Part shown: positions 53,051 through 63,475 of the stretch, piece by piece
Position numbering within the stretch: the first letter of the stretch is position 1
Layout: each line of letters starts with the position of its first letter
Origin: Hemicordylus capensis
Taxonomy: Eukaryota; Chordata; Lepidosauria; Squamata; Cordylidae
Direction: 5' to 3'
Assembly (NCBI RefSeq): GCF_027244095.1
Contig: NC_069665.1
Coordinates: forward strand, 4,032,501 to 4,096,500
DNA: 64,000 nt
Notes under the pieces: model-generated
Told to the model about the DNA's origin: nothing
The model's input: only the letters and a program-made list of their open reading frames with translations
Databases searched by the model: none
Translations under genes and position numbers: made by a program

Positions 53051-53559
53051 AATATGGTTGTCGCCATAGAAATAAGGGGGCAGGTGGAGGGGGGAATGAC
53101 GTGTCTGAGGGAGTCTTTGCCCCCCTTCCCAGCCCTCGACCCCCCCCCTCCGAGCCACCCTTTTAAGAGTCAGCCCATTTTGTCAAATAATTTGCCATTA
53201 GTTCAGTTTTAAGTATCAAAGTGATAAGACTGACCATCATACTCTGCTATTTGAAAAGATATGTGCATACTTAAGAAATGTTCTTGTTTTTCAGTCGAGA
53301 GTTCCAGTACTTAACAAAAAGGTTCCCCATTCCTCTCAAAAGTTAAATATGGATCTCTCACAAGCAGAAGAGCTGCTGTGGGGTAGCAAACTGTCACTGG
53401 TGATATCTGGGTTTAGTTTGCCACTGAGCAAGGAAGTTGACAGAATGGCCACCATCTCTCAGTCTGCAAGACAACCTTGCAGGGTTGTTGTAAGGACAGA
53501 ATGGGACGAGCTTAATGCATGCCACTCTGATCTCGGACATGGTCCAACTATACAGATAC

Positions 53560-53790
53560 GAATGCAATGGATATTTATATGCCGAATATGTAAAGCAGTT
53601 TACATAGAAACAAACAAACAAATAAAGTTGCTCCCTGTCCCCAAAGGGCTCACAATCTAAAAAAGAAACACAAGATAGACACCAGTACCAGCTGCTGGAG
53701 AGATATTGTGCTGGGGATGGATACGGCCAGTTGCTCCCCCCCCGCAATAAAGTGTATCAACACTTTAAAAAGGTGCCTCTTTGCTGAGTT
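53560..53790 (-). mobile_element. LINE-tail repeat (antisense)
   Basis: CAAAGGGCTCACAATCTAAA and GATAGACACCAGTACCAGCT; same family as 12528-12740. Confidence 0.65.
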
Positions 53791-54602
53791 AGCAGAGGAC
53801 ATTGACACCGGTTAGACTGAAGAAAGTGACTTACTGTGACCATCATGAGCGATGAAGGATTTCAGTCGAAGTCTCCTCATGCCAGAGCAAATTTTATCTC
53901 AACAACTGTCTGTAGCAACTGCTGTTCTTCATTTATACCAACCAGTTGAAATTGAAATTGAAGTTGAAAGCAAATGCCTGGGGAATGGATCCCAATCCTC
54001 AGTGTTTGGGAGGATTGCGAAAGAGTTGCCCCTCACTGCAGGCCTCCCTCTGTTTTAGAGACCCCAAGGGGTGTGGTATGCATTTATTCGGCGCTGCAAA
54101 ATCTCCAGGATGGATGCACACTCCATCTTGGGATGCAGAGATATTCTCTCTGCAGAGAAATTCTAATAAATTCTCAAAAGATTCTCCTTGGGTCCTTGCA
54201 ATTGGGAGAGAATTTCAGTTTCTCGTTAGGGGTACCCTGAAAAACAGAGAGAAATCTGACTTGGAAGAAATTTCGCCACATCACACTGGAATGCCAAGTC
54301 AGTAGTTCACAGTTCCTTTTCTCCAAGACAATGTGGGTATGAGACTTGACTTCCCTGAGAAAGAGGAAGGGTTAGGGTTTTCACAGTTGACCCCTGCCCA
54401 ACAGGAGGAGGGAGGCACCGTGCAACACAGCAGCCCCCACAGGATTGCTGTCACACCCTCTTCGCTGTGGGGCTCTGCCCTCCATCCTACTCGGGGCTCT
54501 TCTCCCTGGCTTCACTCGGGGATCAGAATGTCCAAAATTAAACACTCGCAGCAGGATGCCATCTGACCTTCTAGAGGGGCTTCTTTAGGGGTTCCCAGGT
54601 TA

Positions 54603-54697
54603 TAGGAAGGCCAAACTGCAGCCAGTATGGGCCTGGAATATCAGATCTCTCAGGCGAAGTGCTGAGGTCCTACATTCCTCATAATATATGTGTGACT
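54603..54697 (-). pseudogene. Relic of a second CC chemokine exon 2
   Basis: The core 54642-54686 matches exon 2 of the intact chemokine at 36 of 45 bases by eye, including an unbroken 11-base match over the LRDL codons. On the minus strand it reads YYEECRTSALRLRDL where the intact gene reads CCEQFRKSPLRLRDL: both codons of the CC motif have changed from TGT to TAT. Similarity fades beyond the DL codons, no donor is kept, and a hAT element lies against the upstream side (target duplication 54690-54697). No exon 1 or 3 partner was found nearby. Best read as a dead tandem duplicate. Confidence 0.7.
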
Positions 54698-55469
54698 CAG
54701 AGGCGTAACTAGGGAAAACGGCGCCCGGGGCAAGCACTGAAATTGCGCCCCCCCCACTCTCCTTCCCCCCGGAAATATGGAAATGTGTCACAGTCATAGT
54801 CAAATGTGGGTTGTGGGCTGCATCCGTGCAAGTATACTGGGACAGGAAAAAGGAAACATGAGGCTACAAGGCTCTTTAGAAATATATATTTTAAAGAAAT
54901 GTCTTGCATACTAACAGCCTAAGTTTGCAGTCCTCATGGCCAGAAAATAAATGCTTTTAAACATAGTAATAGGTTTTGTGTCCCAGAATGGAAAAGACAA
55001 GACAGGTATTCTAGTCTTTTCCATCATAGATATTCTAGTCTATTCAAGATTTATGCTTATATTATAATAGAGACTTAAATTATAATAGACATATATTCTA
55101 GTCTATCATAAATATTCTATGTTTATTAATTCTATAATAATGTCTATTTGTAGCACACTTTACGTTGGTTGTATTCCTGGGAAACTCAATGGCCACATTC
55201 AGCCACCATTATTTGAGCCATGATCTCCTCCTCTTTCTGCTTCCCTCTCATACACAGTCTTAATAAATAACCTCCTGGTTTAATTAAATCACCGTTTGCC
55301 TATGCACCTGAACAGCAAAACTGAGGTTTGGGCCCTTCATATACCAGAATTGCAAACCACACTGTGTGATCCTAGTTTGGAGGGCTTACTCAGCAGTTTA
55401 TTGGATGTAAGCTGTGAATGTGAATGCATCCAATTGGACTGAACGTAAGGGCAAGTTATGGTTTGATTA

Positions 55470-55613
55470 CGTAGGAAGCTGTCTACAGAGTCAGATATTG
55501 GTCCACCTAGCTCACTATTGCCCACACTGACTGGCAGCAGCTCTCCAAGGTTTCAGGCAGGAGTTTCTCCCAGCCCTGCCTGGAGGTAGGGATTGAACCT
55601 GGGATCTTCTGCA
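55470..55613 (+). mobile_element. tRNA-Ala-like SINE nested in hAT element
   Basis: Carries GACTGGCAGCAGCTCTCC and the antisense tRNA segment GATTGAACCTGGGATCTTCT; truncated. Confidence 0.75.
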
Positions 55614-56437
55614 TGTTATTTGCAATTACATCTGACTTGCTTGAAATTACACAGGAAAATCAAAAAGATCATGAATAAGTAGGGGTGAGATTTTTCTTTG
55701 TTTTAAAAAAGCCTTCCCAATTTCCTCTTATTTTTAAAACTCTCTCAAAGGAAAATATAAGTTTAATATGTAAAACAAAATACACATTGAATGGAAAACC
55801 GTGATTAACTTTAAAAAAACTATTAAGTATGTAATTAGAAGAATTCCATTACATTAAGATACCAATTTCTTTAAAGCCAGAAATAATACCTACTGAAACT
55901 TTAATTATTTAAACAAGGAGAGAAAAAGGCATGTTATCTTCCCTAACAAAGATTAAAATCAATTTAATTGGTTCTCCACTGCCTTGACATGATTCTCGCT
56001 GTGAGTCAAGCAACCAAAAAGGGAAATTAATATCGCAGCTGTTAATCAAGTGATATTTGTGCACTCTATCTTATTAAAGCTACAGGGGCAGAAAGAAAAA
56101 CTTCCCATTGCTACTTTTTGGACCAATTTGTTCACACTGTATTAAATGGGATTTTCCCCCCTTCAAAAATATAGATGCTGTACTTATGTTTTGGAGACAG
56201 AACATATACAATATGCACCAAATGAACAAGGCTGAAAATGTTGTAGACTGTATGTTGCTAATAAAAATCTGCTATAAAGAATAAACCTAGTATTAATCCA
56301 GACAGACTGAACATTATTCAAAAATTATATTAATGAGTTCCAAATTAAATTGCCACCCCACCCCCCATGCTAAGGGATGATCCAGAAGTTGTAATTACTA
56401 GCAGAGCTGCAAAGATCTTGTGTACTAGTACTACTAG

Positions 56438-56715
56438 TTTCCTTTTGCAATCCCACCTCTGCAAAAGGAAACTCATGCATGCAAGCCAGGAGAGTGACTT
56501 GTGGCTCCACTTGCATTGCATGAGTTTCCTTTTGCAGAGGTGGGATTGCAAAAGGAAACTCGGGCAATGCAAGTGGAGCCACAAGTCGCTCTCCTGGCTT
56601 GCATTGCGTGCGTTTCCTTTTGCAATCCCACCGGGACTCACACAATGCAAGCCAGAAACACATTGCAAGCCAGAAACACATTGCAAGCCAGAAACTCACA
56701 CAATGCAAGCCAGGA
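56438..56715. repeat. Large inverted repeat and 18-bp tandem triplet inside hAT element
   Basis: A segment with GGAAACTC, GCAAGCCAGGAGAG and GTGGCTCCACTTGCA is followed by its own inverse and then a third partial copy, so several hairpins can form. From about 56640 the unit ACATTGCAAGCCAGAAAC repeats three times. Confidence 0.8.
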
Positions 56716-56981
56716 GAGCGCCACTGGCTCCACTTGCAGGCAGCTTACCCTTGGTTGGGGGGTGGGTGGTGAAGCCTGCTATGCAAAGCACAGAAGAGCT
56801 AAAAGGAGGACGTTATGCAAGGGAGTAGGGGCATTCTCTCACACACAACACACACAGGGGAGAGAGAGAGATTTGAGCAATGAAACTTACTTTGTTAATG
56901 CAGAACAGAAGAATAAAATGCAGCCAGAGGGCAGTGTGGTGGGCAAACGGCAGGCAGGCAGAGTCAGGGAACGTCCCCAGC

Positions 56982-57004
56982 AGCAGCAGCAGCAGCAGCA
57001 GCTC
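56982..57004 (+). repeat. CAG triplet run
   Basis: About seven AGC/CAG units within the hAT interior. Confidence 0.8.
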
Positions 57005-57272
57005 TCGCAAGCTACTCCGCTCCACTCCTCCTGCGTGCAGGGAGGGAGGAACTGAGACAACCAGCATGGTGGTCATGTGTTCTCCGGCAGCCAATGGGAG
57101 CTCCCGCCCACCGGAGATCTCCGTAATGACGAAAAAGGAAAAAAATCACACAAAATTTTTTTTTTGCCAAAAGCAGGGGACTGGCAGGGGCACTTTTTGG
57201 CACCCCCTCCCAAGTGGCTCCTGGGGCACGTGCCCCCCCTGCCCCTCCTATCGTTACGCCCCTGGTGTGACT

Positions 57273-58998
57273 GTTTGTAATGGAAAAGCATCTTAGCCTA
57301 GCATTATCCCTGACATGCAAGTTTTCTATCTAGCTATTCAATTAAATGGGATAAAGCAGGGTTTATGCCTTTAGGCTCTAAAGACGTTGCAGACCAATCT
57401 AAGAGCTGGGGCTTGTTGCCAGCACTGCTGTTCTGCAGGTTCCCAGAAGCCTCTCTGCTTGTGTCTGGGACTACAGGCTTGTCGCTCCCACTCTTAACAT
57501 GCTCAGGAGCCTCACGAGATCATGGGCTCCCTGTTTGTTGGCATATGGGGACAGGGCACTTAGCAGGCAGTGGGACGATCGTCCCCAGGTTCACCAGCTA
57601 CCAAACTTGGTTATATCACCCAAATATGGAATTTATCTTTCTCTTGAGAATTATGGATTTTTTGAGCATGGGGAATTATCCAAAGCATTCAATTCTGCAA
57701 GGATAAATTTACTACTGATTTGGAGACATCATTACTGCTTTGAATAAATGGCAGGGGGATAATCTCTATCTCTTTCTCTCTTGCTCCCCTCCTCCCAGTT
57801 CAATATAGTTGGCTGCTTTCAAGGGAAATGTATTTCCTATTTGCAACCAGAATATACCATGGGCTTTAGAGCACAACACCATAACCCCTGATTTTTCAGC
57901 AGTTTATGTGCAATGAAAAGAAATTTCACCATTTTTCACATTGATCCCCCGCCCCGTCCCCCCCACACACCAGCCCAATCCTATTTTACTGGATTTAAAG
58001 TCACCATTCTCAGTTACCACTGGTAAGTGTGCTGCAGAGTTCTACAAGCGTAACTGGCAGGAATTTTGCATATGCAAGGAGTGAATTGCAGAAGACACAT
58101 CACAGTTGTTCATTTTATTTGTATTCTTTACAGTTAAATTCCTACATTCTTCCTGAAACAAGGTTTAGAAATCCCATCTAACAAGGATGAAAACGACACA
58201 TTTAGAAATACATCAAGAAATGCAGCAGCCGTCACAATGCCAGTCAGCTCGCTCCGTAGGCCTGGCCACAAAACATCTTGGCTGAGGTTGGCTGGGAGCT
58301 CCCAAAGCATCTGCCCCTCAGTGGGAAAGGGCTTGCTTCAGCCCAAGCGCCAGAGGAAGAGGCACACCACACAAGTTCTCGCCTCTTTGGGAGCCTTCTC
58401 TTTGGGCATCTCTTTCTAGGCCAAGAACAGCCAGGAATGATGCTGATGAAGCAGGGAAGCAGTGCGAGCTGGGAAAGGCAGACAGGTGCCCCATTGAAGG
58501 CAGCAGCATTCTGAATACATGGCAGCGGGAAATACTCAGATGCCACTTGTCAGTTATCCTGGGCACTTGGTCTGTTGCTTGTGCGTTTTATGAAATGCTA
58601 ACATTCTGAAAAGTCACAGTGCTTGCTGGGCATTCAAAGACTCACCCAAACATCGTTTTCTCGGACCCCCATAGCTAAGTCTACACTACTGATTTTAAAC
58701 CACATTCAACCCTCCTTAAGAACCATGGTTCCCAACAAAGGGATTCTGGAAACCGTAGTTGTCTAAGGGGCAAGATGATTCTAGCAGGTCAGAAAACTAC
58801 AATTCCCAGGGATTTTGGAAAGGGGAGTAGGAAGCTATGGCAGTGAAACGGTTTTCAAGGCTCTAGCTGCAGAGGAAATGTTTGCCTTTTAGCAGTGAAA
58901 AGCTGATACAATTCGTAGAAGCGGGTGTGAAGAGCTGGAAACCAGAGGAGCTCTTCGGTGCCTTCCTTCGGGCCAGCCAGAGGTTGCTCTCCGATGCT
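57273..58998. other. Chemokine 3' flank, no further gene seen
   Basis: Contains the candidate poly(A) signal at 58114 and a diverged MITE-like stretch near 58680-58850 (CTACAATTCCCAGGGATTTT). No exon signals recognised. Confidence 0.5.
58114..58119 (-). terminator. Candidate chemokine poly(A) signal
   Basis: AATAAA on the minus strand about 880 nt beyond the chemokine stop. Long 3' UTRs are usual for CCL22, so the distance is acceptable. Confidence 0.35.
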
Positions 58999-59098
58999 TC
59001 AACTTTCTTCTCTTTCTTCTGGCAATGTTGCCATGGCCCGCTTCACCCAGCGCTTCTCAGGATCAGCACAGGACCTTTGACCATCTTTTGTAACCAAC
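58999..59098 (-). CDS. CC chemokine exon 3 (C-terminal helix, stop)
   Basis: Acceptor CTTCTTTCTGCAG. Encodes LVTKDGQRSCADPEKRWVKR and AMATLPEEREES before TGA. Completes the fourth cysteine and the C-terminal helix. Confidence 0.92.
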
Positions 59099-61998
59099 CT
59101 GCAGAAAGAAGACAAGATCGCTTGGCTTTGGAAATTGTATCTGAAATGCACATCTTTTGGAGACATATCTGCCTTCCTTTTTCTTTGCACTCCTGTTCCC
59201 TCTTTCAGGCCAAACTATGGCCAAAGTGGTGGCGGTACACCTGCTTATTTAAATGCTGTTCTGCCCCAGTGATGTATAAAATAGGAGCTGGTGGGAGGAC
59301 CACGCCTAAAGCCAAAGAGCCAGCATGGTGTAGTGGTTAGCGTGTTGGACTAGAGACCCGAGTTCAAATCCCCATTCAGCCATGAGACTTGCTGGGTGAC
59401 TCTGGGCCAGTCACTTCTCTCTCAGCCTAACCTACTTCACAGGGTTGTTGTGAGGAGAAACTTAAGTATGTAGTACACCGCTCTGGGCTCCTTGGAGGAA
59501 GAATGGGATATAAAAAATGATAAATAAAAAGAGAGAAAGAGAGACATGTGGGTGAGGCCGGGAGCTCAATACTCAATACTTTGATGGTTTACCTTCCCGC
59601 TCTCCATTGCCATAACTGCTTCTTCCTCCAGACCATTTATGATACGAACAGTGAGCCCAACAGGAGAAAGGTACCAGTGGGGAGGTGGGCTGCAGCTGCA
59701 AGCTTATTGGCTGCTGGGGACCATGCTGCATGCCCTCTGGGGACATGTGGGCATGCTTTGAATGGGAGGGCCAAGTTCCTTGGGCAAGGGGGCAGCTGGT
59801 TGCATCATCTAAGTGACTGTCTATAGCCTCTGCTGGAGAGCTGGAACTGTATTCAACAGCTGCTCAAAGAGGCTGGGCTGGTGGCCTGCAGTGTGTGTCT
59901 GCATTCACCACTTGAGGCCATCGCCTCACCTGGCCTCATGGAGGAGCCATCTCTAAGTCTCATTAAAGGTAAAGTGTGCCACTGAGTCGGTGTCAACTCG
60001 TGGCACCCACAGAGCCCTGTGGTTGTCTTTGGTAGAATACAGGAGGGGTTGACCATTGCCTCCTCCTGCGCAGTATGAGATGATGCCGCCTTTCAGCATC
60101 TTCCTATATCGCTGCTGCCCAGTACAGGTACCAGTGGGGACTCAAACCAGCAACCTCTGGCTTGATAGCACAAGTCTCATTACCCTGGTCCAATCAATGC
60201 CCAGTGCACAGATCAGCATTTACTTGGGAGGCTTCACAAAATGGGATTATTGAAACGAGAGCAACATCTCCAGTTAAGGATGCATGGTGGGTATGCCCAT
60301 AGCTGAATGTTAGAGGGATTAGAGTGGAGAGGAAGGCGTATTCTGTACTTACACGACAGCATTGAGATGGCACTCGTTGGAAGTCCAGTAGAAACACTTC
60401 AGATCTCTCAAGCGAAGCGGTGATTTCCTAAATTGCTCACAACACTCAACAGTCTTGGGAGCACAGAATGCTAGGGCAGGGAAAGAGAGGAGAGAACATG
60501 AGGGGTGTTGTTCTGGCAAAGCGTTTGTATTGATTGGCATGGAGACATATTTGTTTTATTTATTTAACATAGCACCTGGTCTCAGACATGGCTGCCCAGA
60601 AGGAAGCTCCAAGGGTGCATCCTCCCAAGCAAGTGTGCTACATGAAGCTCCTGGTGGAGGTTCAGTTGGGCTGTGCCTGATGGGAGCTTGCAAAGCAGCC
60701 CACTGGTCGCTTCTTGGGTGCCTTTTCTACAGTCAGAACTCACTGGGTGGGACCAGTCCGCACTCAGTCAGACCTACCATCTCCCAGAGCCGGAATCAGA
60801 CGAGGACCTTATTATGGCATGAACCAAAATCATGGTTCTTGGGGGGGGGGATGGGACCTGGCACCCTGAGACCACACCCCAGGATGGTCCCCTACCCAGA
60901 GATCCTGTAAAGCCAGAGGACCCAACATGCCCAGCTGAAACCCCCACCCCACCCCACCCCACCCCGCCCCACCCCACCCAGTTCTGAGCTGCCGCCATGA
61001 TCACCTGGACCTCAAGAATAGAGCTGCCAGCAAGCTGAATCAAAACTAGACCCAACGCCACAATGCTTGCCTGCGAGCACAGGGCATCCCTTTCCAGGAG
61101 GAGGAATCAGGACCAGTCAGGATCAGGACCTCTCTAGTCCATCAGGAAGGAGAGCACAGCCAGGCTGTCTGCATCAACAGACCCATGGACCAGCCCCATG
61201 CTCAGGGGTGGGCAATCTTGGCCCTCCAGCTGTTGCTGAATTACAACTCCCATCATCCCCCGTGGCTGCGGGTGATGGGAGCTGTAGTTCAACCACAGCT
61301 GGAGGGCCAGGTTTGCCCAGCTCTGCCCTCGCAGGAGCCGTCTCTTGGTCAGCTCCCCTGCCGCTCAGCACTTGGCCCTCTGACTTCTCCATGGAGCTTG
61401 CTGGCCAGCTCCTTGCCGGGGAATGGGGCCAGGTTGCCCTGAGATCAATGCAGGCAGAATGCTGCTTCGGTTGCATCTCAGATTGCCAGCATTTCAGCTG
61501 CCCTCTGTAGCTGTGCTTTTTACTGTGGTTTGGCATTCGTGGGTGAGCATGCTTATCATCCTGCTTTGGAAATCTCCACCTGCTGATGCCTGCACAGCTT
61601 TGAGTTCAGGGTGGTATAGTGATTTTGAGTGTTGGGTGGGGACCCAGGAGACCTGAGTTTAAATCCCCACTCAGCCCAGAAAGCTCACTGGGCCTCTCTC
61701 TCTCTCTCTTTCCCCCTGATCCATTGGCAACATTACCTGCATCTTTGATCTTCAATCTTAGCTAAGACTGGACTCTGGCCGGCTGCAGCTCTCCAAGGCA
61801 GCAAGAGCTGGGCTCTGACTGGCAGCAGGTCCTCTTCCCAATCCTGCTACCTGAAGAGCTTGAGCTGGAGATTGGACCTGGGTACCTGTTTGTTCTCCCC
61901 ATACAGGGCCAAATAAGAGCCATGCACTCACCTGTTACGTGTTGGCAAGCAACAGCCAGGACCAGGGCGACCAGGAGAGCTGTCTTCAGGCTGGTCAT
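58999..61998 (-). CDS. CC chemokine, CCL22/CCL17-like (3 exons, 94 aa)
   Basis: Joined minus-strand exons: 61998-61932, 60470-60353 and 59098-58999 (285 nt, phases 1 and 2, the classic CC chemokine gene structure). Signal peptide MTSLKTALLVALVLAVACQ; mature part with adjacent Cys pair (TVECCEQF), LRLRDLKCFYWTSNEC and then DGQRSCADPEKRWVK, giving the four chemokine cysteines plus an extra Cys in KCFYW. FYWTSxxC and CADPxxxWVK are typical of CCL22; the CCL17/CCL22 genes sit in the same human chromosome region as DRC7. Ligand for CCR4-type receptors is therefore a fair guess, but a lineage-specific CC chemokine is possible. Intact. Confidence 0.9.
59322..59530 (+). mobile_element. Sauria SINE
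   Basis: CCAGCATGGTGTAGTGGTTA, AGTTCAAATCCCCATT, CAGCCTAACCTACTTCACAG and GAATGGGATATAAAAAATGA. Confidence 0.92.
59965..60172 (-). mobile_element. tRNA-derived SINE (GTCGACTCCTGG family)
   Basis: GGTAAAGTGTGCCACTGAGT at the left; antisense head with ACTCAAACCAGCAACCTCTG at the right. Confidence 0.8.
60353..60470 (-). CDS. CC chemokine exon 2 (CC motif)
   Basis: Acceptor TTCCCTGCCCTAG, donor GTCGT|GTAAGT, phase 1 in and phase 2 out, 118 nt. Encodes AFCAPKTVECCEQFRKSPLR and the beta-1 strand up to NAVV. Confidence 0.92.
60941..60980. repeat. CCACC pentanucleotide run
   Basis: CCCCA/CCACC units, about seven, in chemokine intron 1. Confidence 0.85.
61203..61325. mobile_element. Palindromic MITE
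   Basis: CAGGGGTGGGCAATCTTGGC at the left, GGCCAGGTTTGCCCAGCTCT at the right; in chemokine intron 1. Confidence 0.8.
61605..61700 (+). mobile_element. Sauria SINE, truncated
   Basis: GGTGGTATAGTGATTTTGAG and GAGTTTAAATCCCCACTCAG head, then a CT run. Confidence 0.7.
61932..61998 (-). CDS. CC chemokine exon 1 (signal peptide)
   Basis: ATG at 61998 (CACCATGACC context on the minus strand), 22 codons plus one base, donor ACAG|GTGAGT. Hydrophobic core ALLVALVLAVA. Confidence 0.9.
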
Positions 61999-62083
61999 GG
62001 TGTCTTCCGAAAGGGTGGCTGCTCTTCTCTCCTGCTGATGTCTCTAAGCATGAGATGGTGGTTTTGGTGATGAAGGTGCCTGA

Positions 62084-62139
62084 TTAATATACTCCACAAT
62101 CTGCTCCCCCTCCCCACATGAAACTCCAGGGAATATTCC
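62084..62139 (-). promoter_or_regulatory. Chemokine promoter: TATA box and kB-like site
   Basis: Minus-strand TATATTAA at 62091-62084 lies 86-93 nt before the ATG. The near-palindrome GGGAATATTCC at 62129-62139 lies 38 bp further upstream and resembles an NF-kB site. A TATA box plus a proximal kB site is the usual layout of inducible chemokine genes. Motif inference only. Confidence 0.5.
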
Positions 62140-62732
62140 ATCGGTCTTCTTCCACCCACACTGGCACCAAGATTCAGAGAAAACTCTCAAATGCCATTCC
62201 AAGGAGAGAAGATCTCACTTCCTCTTTCTTGGGAAAGGAGGCCAGGCTCTCCCAAGCACATTACTGCCACATACAGGCATCCATAGCAGAAGTGAAACCA
62301 GACATGCGCCTTGGAAAAACCAAGGTGCAAAGACACACGGCCTGGAACCTGTCCTGCCCTTTGAAAGAGGAGACTGGTGGGAATTGGACCTGCCGGGGTT
62401 CTTAACTCTATAACCCCCCCTGGCAGGGCCCTGCGTGGTTGTGGTGTTTGCCCTTCGCCCAGCACATGCAGGGGACTCCATCCAAAGTGAGGCTCAGAAT
62501 GATCCTTTCGATTCAAGGCAGTTAAAATATAACCTCAGGATCACAAGATATTTTAGTATTTGTGGTTATAACATCATCGACAGAGGATGCAGGTGGCTGA
62601 CTCACACTGAGCCCTATTATGCATGTGGTGGAACATAATATTTGCAGAATTGTGCAAGGGCAAAAATGGCAAAAGCAGAGCTGCGCAACAGTGTAGCCAT
62701 CTATATATTTATTTCTTCTAGGTGTACCCATC

Positions 62733-62959
62733 GCTAATCCCGTGCGTGGCAGCTCCCGCGAGAGTTCGCAAGCAGAAGAACCCGATTGGGCAGTGGGGAT
62801 TCCATATGCAGATACCATCTTCTGATCCGTAACAGTTGCATTCCAACTGACCTTAACCATCACAGGCTCCTTCTCCTTATCTGCATATGGAATCCCCACT
62901 GCCCAATCAGGTTCTTCTGCTTGTGAACTCTTGCGAGAACTGCCACACACGGGATTAGC
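62733..62959. repeat. Inverted repeat with 82-bp arms
   Basis: Arms 62733-62814 and 62878-62959: GCTAATCCCGTGCGTGGCAG... and ...CTGCCACACACGGGATTAGC. About 30 bp of the arm (GATTGGGCAGTGGGGATTCC onward) appears a third time near 63826-63856. Confidence 0.85.
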
Positions 62960-63235
62960 GGCAGGTATGCAAGGATAGAGAGAGAGAGAGAGAAGGATAG
63001 CAGGCAGGGGTCTGCGAAGAGAGGGGTTGTGAAGGAGGTAAGAGCCCCTTCAGGAGAAGGAGGCTGCCATTGTGTGAATTAGATGAGGAAACAAGATGAA
63101 CAAGATCTGTTAACTCAGGGAGGGAGGGAGCGAGGGAGGGAGAGAGGAAAAACATGAAGAAAGAGTGAGGAAGAGTGAGTGGTGGAGAGAGAAAGAGAGA
63201 GAAAGAAGGGAGCAGAAGAGAGACAGAAGGAAGGG

Positions 63236-63475
63236 TGAGGGACGGGCCCGAGCCTGTCAACAGCCTGAGGGGAATGAGCGGCCATGGCAGCACTGGCAGC
63301 AAGGAAGGACCCAGTCAACCACTGCTGCTGTTTGGGACTACTGAGGCCATTGTCAGAGGTAAGCAGGCCGGCGAGGGACGGGCCCGGGCCTGTCAGCAAC
63401 CTGAGGGGAACGAGCGGCCATGGCGGTGGTGGTGGCAGTGAGGAACGGCCCAGTCAACCACTGCTGCTGCTCCTG
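63236..63475 (+). repeat. Tandem duplication, 136-bp spacing
   Basis: GAGGGACGGGCCCGxGCCTG, GAGCGGCCATGGC and CCAGTCAACCACTGCTGCTG each occur twice at the same offset. GC-rich. Confidence 0.8.

Larger units (their letters stand above)
54698..57264. mobile_element. hAT-type DNA transposon, 2567 bp, non-autonomous
   Basis: Ends are inverted: CAGAGGCGTAACTAGGG at the left and, reversed, CAGGGGCGTAACGATAGG at the right. The 8-bp target duplication GTGTGACT is exact (54690-54697 and 57265-57272), diagnostic for hAT. No transposase frame is seen. The interior holds a nested SINE (55470-55613), a large hairpin (56438-56635), an 18-bp tandem triplet and a CAG run. The intact duplication suggests a fairly recent insertion. 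Confidence 0.88.

Noticed and set aside
58882-59340. 152-codon plus-strand frame
   Set aside because: Antisense to chemokine exon 3 and its flanks, ending in a Sauria SINE.
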